A stretch of DNA of 5,009 nucleotides from Anaeromyxobacter sp. (GTDB lineage Bacteria > Myxococcota > Myxococcia > Myxococcales > Anaeromyxobacteraceae), in contig JAHWYA010000201.1 of the NCBI GenBank assembly GCA_020028115.1, forward strand, positions 1 through 5,009. Direction: 5' to 3'. Shown here one piece after another: positions 1-5,009 of the stretch (its first letter is position 1; each line of letters starts with the position of its first letter). A model generated the notes under the pieces. It saw only the letters and a list, made by a program, of their open reading frames with translations, did no database searches and was not told the origin of the DNA. Position numbers and translations under genes: made by a program.

Positions 1-815
1 TGGCGCTGTCGACGCGGCGCGTCGCCCTGGTCGAGGTCGCGCCGGCGCCGGCCGGCCTCGCGTTCCGCGCCCTCGCGCGCGGGAGGCTCTCGGCGGCGGA
101 GGCGCGCGAGGCGCGCGAGGCCCTCGCGACGTGCCTCTCGCTCGACGACGACCTCGCCCCCTTCCGCGCCCGCGCCGTCGCGCTCGAGCGGGAGCGCGCG
201 GCGGGGAGGACGGACCTCCCGGATCTCCGCTGGGCGCTCGCGCGCGGCGCGGGGCGGCTCCTCCGGTCGCCGACGGTGTTCGAGGACGCCGTGAAGACGC
301 TCTGCACGACCAACTGCTCGTGGGCGCTCACGCGGCTCATGGTGGAGCGGCTCTGCGCGGCGCTCGGCGACGAGGGGCCGGACGGCGCGCGCGCGTTCCC
401 GGCGCCGGCGCGGATGGCGGCCGAGCCGGAGTCGTTCTACCGGGAGACGATCCGCGCGGGGTACCGCGCGCCGTTCCTCCTCGCCCTCGCGCGCGACGCC
501 GCCTCGGGCGCCCTCGACCTCGAGGGGCTGCGGGGGTCCGCGCTCGAGACCCCGGAGCTCGTCCGCAGGCTGCGCGCGCTGCGCGGCTTCGGCCCCTACG
601 CGGCGGAGCACCTGCTCCGGCTCCTCGGGCGGCACGACCACCTCGCGCTCGACTCCTGGACGCGCGCGAAGCTCGCGCGGCTGCGCGGGCGCCGCCGTCC
701 GCCGTCCGACCGGACGCTCCTCCGCTGGTACGCGCCCTACGGCGCCTACGCCGGGCTCGCCATGTGGCTCGAGGTGACGGCGGACTGGCACGGAGAGCGG
801 CCCTCCTGGCCTTGA
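1..815 (+). CDS. HhH-GPD family DNA glycosylase (AlkA/OGG superfamily), 5' end missing
   Basis: This is a base-excision-repair enzyme expected to cut the N-glycosidic bond of a damaged base. The first in-frame codon is at base 3. About 270 residues are visible, ending at TGA 813-815; the true start lies left of the window. In visible numbering, residues 41-54 (ALATCLSLDDDLAPF) resemble the AlkA-type N-terminal 'L-x-L-D-x-D-L-x-x-F' segment. Residues 90-105 (SPTVFEDAVKTLCTTN) match the start of the HhH-GPD domain. The helix-hairpin-helix is at about 191-209 (ALRGFGPYAAEHLL), followed by the catalytic-type Asp217 in LALDSW (codon 651-653). The position that holds the Schiff-base lysine in OGG1/Nth hairpins (G-x-G-x-K) is a tyrosine, which suggests a monofunctional glycosylase without lyase activity. 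No C-terminal Cys4 cluster is present, so it is not MutY- or Nth-like. The substrate (alkylated or oxidised base) cannot be assigned. It sits 31 bp upstream of the RAM-domain gene, probably co-transcribed. Confidence 0.86.
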   Translation, partial: ALSTRRVALVEVAPAPAGLAFRALARGRLSAAEAREAREALATCLSLDDDLAPFRARAVALERERAAGRTDLPDLRWALARGAGRLLRSPTVFEDAVKTLCTTNCSWALTRLMVERLCAALGDEGPDGARAFPAPARMAAEPESFYRETIRAGYRAPFLLALARDAASGALDLEGLRGSALETPELVRRLRALRGFGPYAAEHLLRLLGRHDHLALDSWTRAKLARLRGRRRPPSDRTLLRWYAPYGAYAGLAMWLEVTADWHGERPSWP

Positions 816-834
816 CCATGTTAAGAACGCTCGC

Positions 835-840
835 AGGAGG
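835..840 (+). promoter_or_regulatory. Strong Shine-Dalgarno for the RAM-domain gene
   Basis: A perfect AGGAGG lies 6 nt before the ATG at 847. It decides the start of the small downstream gene and shows that this gene has its own efficient translation initiation rather than depending on read-through from the glycosylase. Confidence 0.85.
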
Positions 841-846
841 TCGCGC

Positions 847-1095
847 ATGAAGGCAGCGTTCGTCCTCGTGAAGTGCGAGCTCGGGCGGCTCGAGGCGGTC
901 GCGAACGCCCTCATGGAGATCGAGGGCGTCTCCGAGGTCCACTCGGTGACCGGCGAGCACGACCTGCTCGTGAAGCTCTACGCCCCCACCTACGAGGCGT
1001 TCGGGGACCTCATCCCCGACCACGTCCAGAAGGTGGAGGGCATCCGCGACACGACGACCCTCCTCGCGTTCCGCGCCTTCAAGCCTGGCGCATAG
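847..1095 (+). CDS. Stand-alone Lrp/AsnC ligand-binding (RAM) domain protein
   Basis: This 82-residue protein consists only of the ferredoxin-like beta-alpha-beta-beta-alpha-beta RAM domain found at the C-terminus of Lrp/AsnC regulators. Diagnostic pieces are the first strand (residues 2-9, KAAFVLVK), the helix and turn (14-30, RLEAVANALMEIEGVSE), the G-x-x-D-L-L-V-K motif at 36-43 that forms the effector-binding strand region, and the last strand after V-E-G-I-R-D-T-T-T (63-71). There is no helix-turn-helix, and at 82 residues there is no room for one. In the family, RAM domains dimerise and then form octamers that bind amino acids or related small molecules; free-standing versions are thought to sense effectors or modulate partner regulators. 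The ATG is fixed by AGGAGG 6 nt upstream. The TAG at 1093-1095 overlaps the first base pairs of an intergenic repeat. It follows a DNA glycosylase gene by 31 bp; a functional link is only inferred from that spacing. Confidence 0.92.
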   Translation: MKAAFVLVKCELGRLEAVANALMEIEGVSEVHSVTGEHDLLVKLYAPTYEAFGDLIPDHVQKVEGIRDTTTLLAFRAFKPGA

Positions 1096-1119
1096 CGCGG
1101 CGAGGCGAGTGTCCCCCCG
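1094..1119. repeat. 26-bp direct repeat, left copy
   Basis: This copy matches 1196-1221 with one mismatch (G at 1099 against A at 1201). The shared exact core is CGAGGCGAGTGTCCCCCCG (1101-1119 and 1203-1221). It starts inside the TAG stop of the RAM-domain gene. A partial further copy of its left part (TAGCGCGGCGAG, bases 1093-1104) recurs at 1122-1133. Copy-to-copy period is 102 bp. Confidence 0.9.
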
Positions 1120-1137
1120 AGTAGCGCGGCGAGCGGC

Positions 1138-1161
1138 GGGGCAGCCGGATGAGGCTGCCCC
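1138..1161. terminator. Perfect hairpin in the convergent gap, likely bidirectional terminator
   Basis: GGGGCAGCC (1138-1146) and GGCTGCCCC (1153-1161) form a perfect 9-bp stem around the 6-nt loop GGATGA. It lies between two converging stop codons, 42 bp past the + strand stop and 60 bp past the - strand stop. An outer pairing of CCCCCCG (1113-1119) with CGGGGGG (1170-1176) could extend the structure. There is no T-tract on either side, so it is not a textbook intrinsic terminator; it may work with Rho, block convergent polymerases, or protect 3' ends. Function is inferred from position and structure. Confidence 0.6.
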
Positions 1162-1170
1162 AGAGCGAGC

Positions 1171-1190
1171 GGGGGGCGCGGGGGGGCGCG
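1171..1190. repeat. Tandem 10-bp G-rich repeat
   Basis: GGGGGGCGCG occurs twice back to back (1171-1180 and 1181-1190). The two G-runs are complementary to the C6 runs of the flanking 26-bp repeats (1113-1118 and 1215-1220), so alternative hairpins are possible. Confidence 0.8.
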
Positions 1191-1195
1191 AGCCG

Positions 1196-1221
1196 AGCGC
1201 AGCGAGGCGAGTGTCCCCCCG
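1196..1221. repeat. 26-bp direct repeat, right copy
   Basis: Second copy of the repeat at 1094-1119, in the same orientation, with one mismatch. Its last base directly abuts the stop codon of the AI-2E gene (TGA, complement of 1222-1224). The two copies thus frame the whole convergent intergenic gap. Confidence 0.9.
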
Positions 1222-2265
1222 TCAAGAAGGCTCTCCGAACTCGCGGCGGTAGAGCTTCAGCGCCGCGACGAGGAAGGTGAGGACGAGCGGCCCGACCACG
1301 AGGCCGATGCCGCCGAACACCGCGAGCCCGCCGAGCAGGGCGAAGAAGACGAGCCCGCCGTGCAGCTCCATCCCGCCCTTGAGCAGGAAGGGGCGCGCGA
1401 CGTTGTCCGAGATCGACACGACCCCCGCGCCCCACACGACGAGGAACCCGCCCGCGAGCGGGTGGCCCGTCGCGAGGAGGAGCAGGCCGACCACGACGAC
1501 GACGATCGAGGCCCCCGCCGCGGGCACGAGCGCCATGACGAAGGTCGCGAGGACGAGGAAGAGCGGCTTCGGCGCGCGGGCGACGAGGTAGCCGGCGAGC
1601 GCGACGACCGTCTGGATCGCCGCCGTGCCGAGCGTCGCGAACAGCACCGAGACGCTCGTCTGCCGGAAGTCCTCGAGCAGGGTCCGGAGCGCGCCCGGGC
1701 GGAGCGGGACGTTGCCGTCGAGCCAGGCGACGAGCCGGCGGCCGTCGGTGAGGAAGAAGAAGAACGCGATGAGCATCATCACGGTCTGGAAGACGACGGT
1801 GCCGGTCGCGGCGAGGAGGCCCCCCACCGCCGCCGCGGCCTGGCCGCCCTGCTGGCCGGCGAGGCTCCGGAGCTGCCGCTCCGGCTCGGGCATGAGCCGG
1901 AGGAGCTCCTCCGCGCCGCGCTGGACCGCGGACGGGAGTCGCTCCAGGAGCCCGCGCACCCCCTCGCTCTGGATCGTCTCGCGCAGCCACTGGATCCCGT
2001 CGGCGATCTGCTGGACGACGATCGCGCCGAGCCCGGCGAGCGGCAGGAGCACCACGAACAGGAGCGCGAGCGTCACGATCGCGGCGGCGAGGGTGCGCCG
2101 CCCGCGGAGGCGGAGCGCGAGCCACTCCATCGGCGGCCGGAGCGCCGCGGCGAGGACCGCGGCGAGGAAGATCGCCTGCCAGAACGGCGAGATGATGACG
2201 CCGGTGAGCGCCACGGCCGCGACGAGGAGGACGACGAGGAGGACCCGCGAGTGCTGTTCGGACAT
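1222..2265 (-). CDS. AI-2E family permease (PerM/TqsA-type, UPF0118)
   Basis: An inner-membrane protein of 347 residues, the usual length for this family. Hydrophobic segments lie at about 8-25, 29-43, 58-85, 150-172, 205-228, 233-262, 268-286 and 303-335, with a long amphipathic, mostly soluble stretch at 88-145. Family landmarks are the FFFFLTDGRRL segment at 168-178, the A-x-x-Q-T-x-x-A-x-x-G-Y region around 215-226, VPAAGAS at 247-253, and the C-terminal block S-D-N-V-A-R-P (286-292), GGM(E)LHGGLVFF and GGLAVFGGIGLVVGP (312-326). Members export or take up small molecules (autoinducer-2 for TqsA), and some act as Na+/H+ antiporters; the substrate here cannot be told. The ATG (2265-2263) has AGGAG 10 nt upstream, overlapping the stop of the preceding oxidoreductase gene. 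It is the last gene of the - strand unit. A perfect 12-bp tandem repeat at 2221-2244 encodes VLLVVLLV in the first membrane segment. Confidence 0.95.
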   Translation of the reverse strand: MSEQHSRVLLVVLLVAAVALTGVIISPFWQAIFLAAVLAAALRPPMEWLALRLRGRRTLAAAIVTLALLFVVLLPLAGLGAIVVQQIADGIQWLRETIQSEGVRGLLERLPSAVQRGAEELLRLMPEPERQLRSLAGQQGGQAAAAVGGLLAATGTVVFQTVMMLIAFFFFLTDGRRLVAWLDGNVPLRPGALRTLLEDFRQTSVSVLFATLGTAAIQTVVALAGYLVARAPKPLFLVLATFVMALVPAAGASIVVVVVGLLLLATGHPLAGGFLVVWGAGVVSISDNVARPFLLKGGMELHGGLVFFALLGGLAVFGGIGLVVGPLVLTFLVAALKLYRREFGEPS

Positions 2266-2275
2266 GGGGTTCGGG

Positions 2276-2280
2276 CTCCT
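2276..2280 (-). promoter_or_regulatory. Shine-Dalgarno of the AI-2E gene overlapping the upstream stop
   Basis: On the - strand, TAGGAG (2281-2276) contains both the TAG stop of the oxidoreductase gene (2281-2279) and the AGGAG ribosome site for the permease, 10 nt before its ATG. This arrangement favours translational coupling of the two genes. Confidence 0.7.
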
Positions 2281-2986
2281 AGAAGTTCGCGCGGACGCGC
2301 TCCGGGGGGACCCCGGCCGCGGCGAGCGTCCGCCGCACGTCCTCCACCATGGCGGTCATCCCGCAGACGAAGGCGATCGCCTCCGCCGGCTTCGCGCCCC
2401 CGAAGCCGAGCGAGCGCGCCACGTCCGTCACGCGGCCGCGCACGCCCGGCCAGGCGTCGTCGGCACCCGACGGGCAGAGGACCACGCGGATCCCGCGCCG
2501 CTCCCAGTCGACGTGCTCGGCGCGGTAGGCGAACTCCGCCCCGTGGCGCTGCCCGTAGAAGAGCGTCACGCCCCCGAACCGGTTCCGGTGGGTCATGACG
2601 TGCTGGACGAGGGAGCGGATCGGCGCGATGGCCGACCCCGCCGCGAACAGGAGCACGTCGCGCCCCTCCGCGTCCTGGACGTCGAAACCGGCGCCGAACG
2701 GCCGGGTGAGCTCGATGGTCCGCCCCGGCACGGCGGCGCGGACGAGCGCGTCCGAGACCTTCCCGCCGCGCTTCACGAGCAGCTCGGCCGTCGCGCCCGG
2801 GTCGGGCGCGCTCGCGAGCGCGAAGAACGCCTCGCCGGCGCCGGCGCGCGCCTTCACGACCTGCCCGGGGCGCTCGTGCGCGCGGGCGAGGGCCGGCGGC
2901 AGCGCCAGGCGGACGCCCCGGAAGGCGGCCGTCTCGTCCCAGGCGTCGAGCACCGGGACGGGTTCGTGCTCCCCAGGTCCGAGCAT
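2279..2986 (-). CDS. FAD/NAD(P)H oxidoreductase, ferredoxin-NADP reductase superfamily (pKIWI502-like)
   Basis: A soluble flavoprotein of 235 residues predicted to pass electrons between NAD(P)H and an unidentified partner via FAD. The N-terminal half (about 9-105) is the flavin-binding barrel. It starts with VLDAWDETAAFRGVRLALP and has FFALASAPD at 54-62, where classical members carry R-x-Y-S, then VKRGGKVSDAL at 71-81 and the P-F-G-A-G-F strand at 96-101. The C-terminal half is the nucleotide-binding domain, with LLFAAGSAIAPIRS at 112-125 (G-x-x-x-x-P type loop), LFYGQR at 142-147, VCGMTAM at 207-213 and a terminal N-F, as in plant pKIWI502-type proteins. No Fe-S cysteine set is present (unlike PyrK), and no fused ferredoxin. 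The frame stays open far upstream through the glycosyltransferase gene, but homology begins just after the ATG at 2986, so I use that start. Its ribosome site is weak. It lies 44 bp after the glycosyltransferase and 13 bp before the permease. Confidence 0.86.
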   Translation of the reverse strand: MLGPGEHEPVPVLDAWDETAAFRGVRLALPPALARAHERPGQVVKARAGAGEAFFALASAPDPGATAELLVKRGGKVSDALVRAAVPGRTIELTRPFGAGFDVQDAEGRDVLLFAAGSAIAPIRSLVQHVMTHRNRFGGVTLFYGQRHGAEFAYRAEHVDWERRGIRVVLCPSGADDAWPGVRGRVTDVARSLGFGGAKPAEAIAFVCGMTAMVEDVRRTLAAAGVPPERVRANF

Positions 2987-3030
2987 CGCGCGAAACCTAT
3001 CATCGAACGGCGAGGCGGGCGCCCGGACCG

Positions 3031-4275
3031 TCAGGACGTCCCCGGCTCCCCCCAGCCGACCGCTCCCGACACGGGCAGGTCCTCGTCGCGCAGGCACCCT
3101 GCGCGAACGCGCGCGAGCGGGTAGTGCGTCCCGCGCCACACGACGCCGCCGCGCGCCCAGGCCGCGGCGGCGCTCGCGAGCACGACCGCGGAGAGAAGGA
3201 TCGCGCACGCGGGCATGAGGAGCCCCTCCGCGCCGCTCGCGCCGGACAGGCGGCGCGCCGCCTCGGCGTGGTGGAGGGCCGCGACCGCGAGGGCGGCCCC
3301 GGCGAGGATCCGGACGAGCGCGCCCGGCCCCGCGACGAGGAGCGCCACGGGGAGGACCCCGCCCGCGAACCCGAGCGCCGCGGCCGCGGCGGCGCGGAGC
3401 GGACGGTACTCGAGCGCCGCGAAGGCGTTCTTCACGAGGCCGAGCACGGACGGCAGGAACCCGTGCTGCCACCGCACGGAGACGAGGCCCGCGCAGTCCG
3501 CGACGCCCTGCGGGACGCCGCTCCGCCGCAGGAGGAGCCCGAGCTTGATGTCGTCCACCACCTCGAGCGGGAGCCGCCCGTGCCCCCCCGCGCGCTCGTA
3601 CGCCTCGCGCCGGACGAGGTTGAACGCGCCGACGCCGAAGTACGCGCGGGTCCCCGGGCGCCGGAGGTCGCGCACGCCGACGAAGGGGGCGAGCAGCGCG
3701 GCGAACGCGGTGACGAACGCGCGCTCGAGGAGGCCGGGCGCGACGAACCGGGGCACGACCGCGAGGTGGCCGAGCCCGTGGCGGCGCGCCGCGGTGGCGG
3801 CGCGGGACAGCGCCTCGGGGGCGAAGACGACGTCGGCGTCGGTGAAGAGCAGCCACGCGCCGCGCGCTCGCCGGGCGCCCGCCGCACAGGCGTGGTTCTT
3901 CCCGAGCCAGCCCTCGGGGAGCGCCGTCACGTGGACGACCTCGAGCCGCGGGTCCTCCGCCGCGAGCCGGTCGAGGATGGCGCCGGTCCCGTCCTCGGAG
4001 CGGTCGTCGACGGCGACGACCTGGAGGTCCGGGAGGTCCTGCGCGAGCAGCGAGCGCATCGCCCGCTCCACGCTCCGCGCCTCGTTCCGGCACGGGACGA
4101 TCGCCGTCACCGGCGGCAGCGGCCCCTCCGCGCCCTCCGGGAGGCGCACCAGCGCGCGCCGATCGGCGTGGCCGAGCCAGGCGAGCCGGGCCCAGGCGGC
4201 GAGGGAGAGCGCGGCGGCGGCGAGGGCGAGGGTGGCCACCCGGCCCGTTCTACCGCGAACCGCTCGCGGGCTCAC
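3031..4275 (-). CDS. Membrane-anchored family 2 glycosyltransferase (HpnB/CrtQ-like)
   Basis: This 414-residue protein has a GT-A domain between an N-terminal membrane anchor (about 13-34) and C-terminal membrane segments (about 295-317, 320-336 and 352-373). The GT2 landmarks appear in order: TAIVPCRNEA (57-66), VVAVDDRSEDGT (86-97) for nucleotide-sugar binding, LPEGWLGKNHAC (119-130), and the metal-binding D-A-D at 146-148 in FTDADVVF. FGVGAFNLVRREAY (213-226) follows, then EVVDDIKLG (238-246), the usual site of the catalytic carboxylate. RWQHG (268-272), KNAFAALEYRP (282-292) and WRGTHYPL (380-387) are typical of the branch containing HpnB and carotenoid glycosyltransferases. It probably moves a sugar from a nucleotide donor to a lipid acceptor at the inner membrane; the acceptor is unknown. 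The start is GTG at 4275, which overlaps the upstream gene by 26 bp. A second GTG at 4239 would leave a 10-bp gap. Neither has a clear ribosome site. Confidence 0.9.
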   Translation of the reverse strand: MSPRAVRGRTGRVATLALAAAALSLAAWARLAWLGHADRRALVRLPEGAEGPLPPVTAIVPCRNEARSVERAMRSLLAQDLPDLQVVAVDDRSEDGTGAILDRLAAEDPRLEVVHVTALPEGWLGKNHACAAGARRARGAWLLFTDADVVFAPEALSRAATAARRHGLGHLAVVPRFVAPGLLERAFVTAFAALLAPFVGVRDLRRPGTRAYFGVGAFNLVRREAYERAGGHGRLPLEVVDDIKLGLLLRRSGVPQGVADCAGLVSVRWQHGFLPSVLGLVKNAFAALEYRPLRAAAAAALGFAGGVLPVALLVAGPGALVRILAGAALAVAALHHAEAARRLSGASGAEGLLMPACAILLSAVVLASAAAAWARGGVVWRGTHYPLARVRAGCLRDEDLPVSGAVGWGEPGTS

Positions 4276-5009
4276 GATCCGGGAGCGGGCGCCGGCCCGT
4301 GCTCGGGTGCTCGGGGAGCGGATCGAGCGGGAGCAGCCAGCCGTCGCGGGCGGCGACCGTCGGGATCCCGGTGCGCTCGCTGATCCCGAGCGCCACGCGC
4401 TCGGGGCCCGCGCGGAGCATCTTCATCCCGAGGTGGGTGAGGACCGCGAGGCGCGGCCGGATGGCGCGGACGAGCAGCTCCGCGTCGTCCGCGCCGAGGT
4501 GGCGGAGGCGCGGGTCCCGGCCGGCCGCGAGCGTCGCGTTCACGAGGAGGAGGTCCACCCCGGCGTACGCCTCGGCGAGCCCGTCCAGCCAGGCGGTGTC
4601 GACGACGTGCGCCGCCGCGAAGCCGGGGGCGGAGAGCCGGTAGCCGTACGTCTCGACCCCGTGGTCGTGCGCGATGGGGGTCTCGAGGACGACGCCCGGG
4701 GCGAGCTCGTGGCGGCTCCCCGGCGCGAGGACGCCGCGCCGGGCGACGAAGCCCTGGGCGTAGCGGTGCACCGCCGGCTCCTCCTCGAGCGCGTCCTGCG
4801 GCGCGAGGAGCGTCCCCCGGCGCGAGAAGCCGCCGCGCGTCATCGCCTCCACGACCACCGTCGCGTCGCCGGAGTGGTCGAGGTGCCTGTGGGTGACGAC
4901 GACGACGTCGGTCGCGGCCGGGTCGAGCTTCGGGCGCGAGGAGAGGGCGCGCACGAGGGCCCCCGGGCCGGGGTCCACCCAGATGCGCGTCCCGCGCAGC
5001 GTCCAGACG
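4250..5009 (-). CDS. Metallo-beta-lactamase-fold hydrolase, 5' end missing
   Basis: 252 residues are visible; the frame is open to the right edge (VWTLRGTRIWVDPGPG...), so the N-terminus lies outside. The internal GTG at 4978 falls inside the conserved D-P-G strand and is not the start. Metal ligands in visible numbering are H-x-H-x-D-H at 40-45 (THRHLDH, bases 4874-4891), a candidate His114 in PIAHDHG, Asp137 in HVVDTAW, and His192 in LTHLGMKM. Together they fit a complete di-zinc site. The VNATL and RHLGADDAELL segments (156-176) are typical of stand-alone cytoplasmic MBL hydrolases. The last 30 or so residues are proline- and arginine-rich and look disordered. No substrate can be named: family members include phosphodiesterases, lactonases, thioesterase-type hydrolases and RNase Z relatives. 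It is the first visible gene of the four-gene - strand unit and overlaps, or is 10 bp from, the glycosyltransferase start. Confidence 0.88.
   Translation of the reverse strand, partial: VWTLRGTRIWVDPGPGALVRALSSRPKLDPAATDVVVVTHRHLDHSGDATVVVEAMTRGGFSRRGTLLAPQDALEEEPAVHRYAQGFVARRGVLAPGSRHELAPGVVLETPIAHDHGVETYGYRLSAPGFAAAHVVDTAWLDGLAEAYAGVDLLLVNATLAAGRDPRLRHLGADDAELLVRAIRPRLAVLTHLGMKMLRAGPERVALGISERTGIPTVAARDGWLLPLDPLPEHPSTGRRPLPDREPASGSR

Noticed and set aside
101..118. Tandem 9-bp repeat GGCGCGCGA
   Set aside because: It lies in frame inside the glycosylase as E-A-R repeats of a helix; ordinary codon repetition.
812..826. TTGACC followed by TTAAGA as a promoter for the RAM-domain gene
   Set aside because: The two elements are only 3 bp apart, not about 17, and the -10 position at proper spacing falls in the Shine-Dalgarno; no credible promoter is seen.
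131..850. + strand frame overlapping the glycosylase
   Set aside because: Arg/Ala/Pro-rich low-complexity product in another frame of the supported glycosylase gene.
1171..1190. Possible G-quadruplex on the + strand
   Set aside because: Only two long G-runs are present, without four separated tracts of canonical spacing; simple pairing with the nearby C6 runs is a more economical reading.
1079..2125. - strand frame running through the convergent gap and across the permease
   Set aside because: Shadow frame. Its repeated GGHSPR tail is only the 26-bp DNA repeat translated, and the rest is Arg/Pro-rich.
2221..2244. Perfect 12-bp tandem repeat (GACGAGGAGGAC twice)
   Set aside because: It encodes VLLVVLLV in a membrane helix. 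Repeated Val/Leu codons under strong GC bias explain it, and a unit change would stay in frame.
1360..2598. Long + strand open frame opposite the permease and the reductase C-terminus
   Set aside because: Its product is a low-complexity Arg/Glu/Asp-rich chain with no domain, antisense to strongly supported genes; this is typical of stop-poor antisense frames in very GC-rich DNA.
2987..4093. Upstream extension of the reductase frame through the glycosyltransferase gene
   Set aside because: The extension is Arg/Pro/Ala-rich without homology. The FAD-domain match begins just after ATG 2986, so this is an open shadow frame, not a fusion.
3124..4383. Long + strand open frame opposite the glycosyltransferase
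   Set aside because: Arg/Glu/Ala-rich shadow of the GT2 gene without recognisable motifs; the - strand frame carries the ordered family motifs.

Overview
The window is very GC-rich (about three-quarters G+C by eye, with codon third positions almost always G or C) and densely coded. This points to a high-GC bacterial chromosome, such as a myxobacterial/Anaeromyxobacter-like, Rokubacteria-like or actinobacterial-range genome. No marker gene fixes the taxon. I see no RNA genes, CRISPR array, phage genes or transposase.

The layout is two convergent transcription units. On the + strand, bases 1-1095 carry the 3' part of an HhH-GPD (AlkA/OGG-superfamily) DNA glycosylase. A 31-bp gap with a strong Shine-Dalgarno follows, then a stand-alone 82-residue Lrp/AsnC ligand-binding (RAM) domain protein. 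On the - strand, bases 5009-1222 read in the order: metallo-beta-lactamase-fold hydrolase (5' end cut by the window edge), a membrane-anchored family 2 glycosyltransferase, a small FAD/NAD(P)H oxidoreductase of the ferredoxin-NADP reductase superfamily, and an AI-2E (PerM/TqsA-type) membrane permease. Junctions in the - strand set are tight: an overlap or about 10 bp, then 44 bp, then 13 bp. It therefore looks like one operon whose promoter lies beyond the right edge.

The only non-coding stretch of any size is the 126-bp gap between the two converging stop codons (1096-1221). It is occupied from end to end by repeat structure. A 26-bp direct repeat with one mismatch sits at each end, one copy touching each stop codon. 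Between them are a perfect 9-bp-stem hairpin and a tandem 10-bp G-rich repeat. It probably acts as a bidirectional terminator and may be a dispersed intergenic element; this is the least ordinary feature here.

Functionally, the + strand pair suggests base-excision repair plus a small effector-sensing domain. The - strand set combines a probable lipid- or polyprenyl-linked sugar transferase, a hydrolase, a flavin reductase and a permease. No single pathway can be named from sequence alone, and no clearly new multi-gene system is evident.
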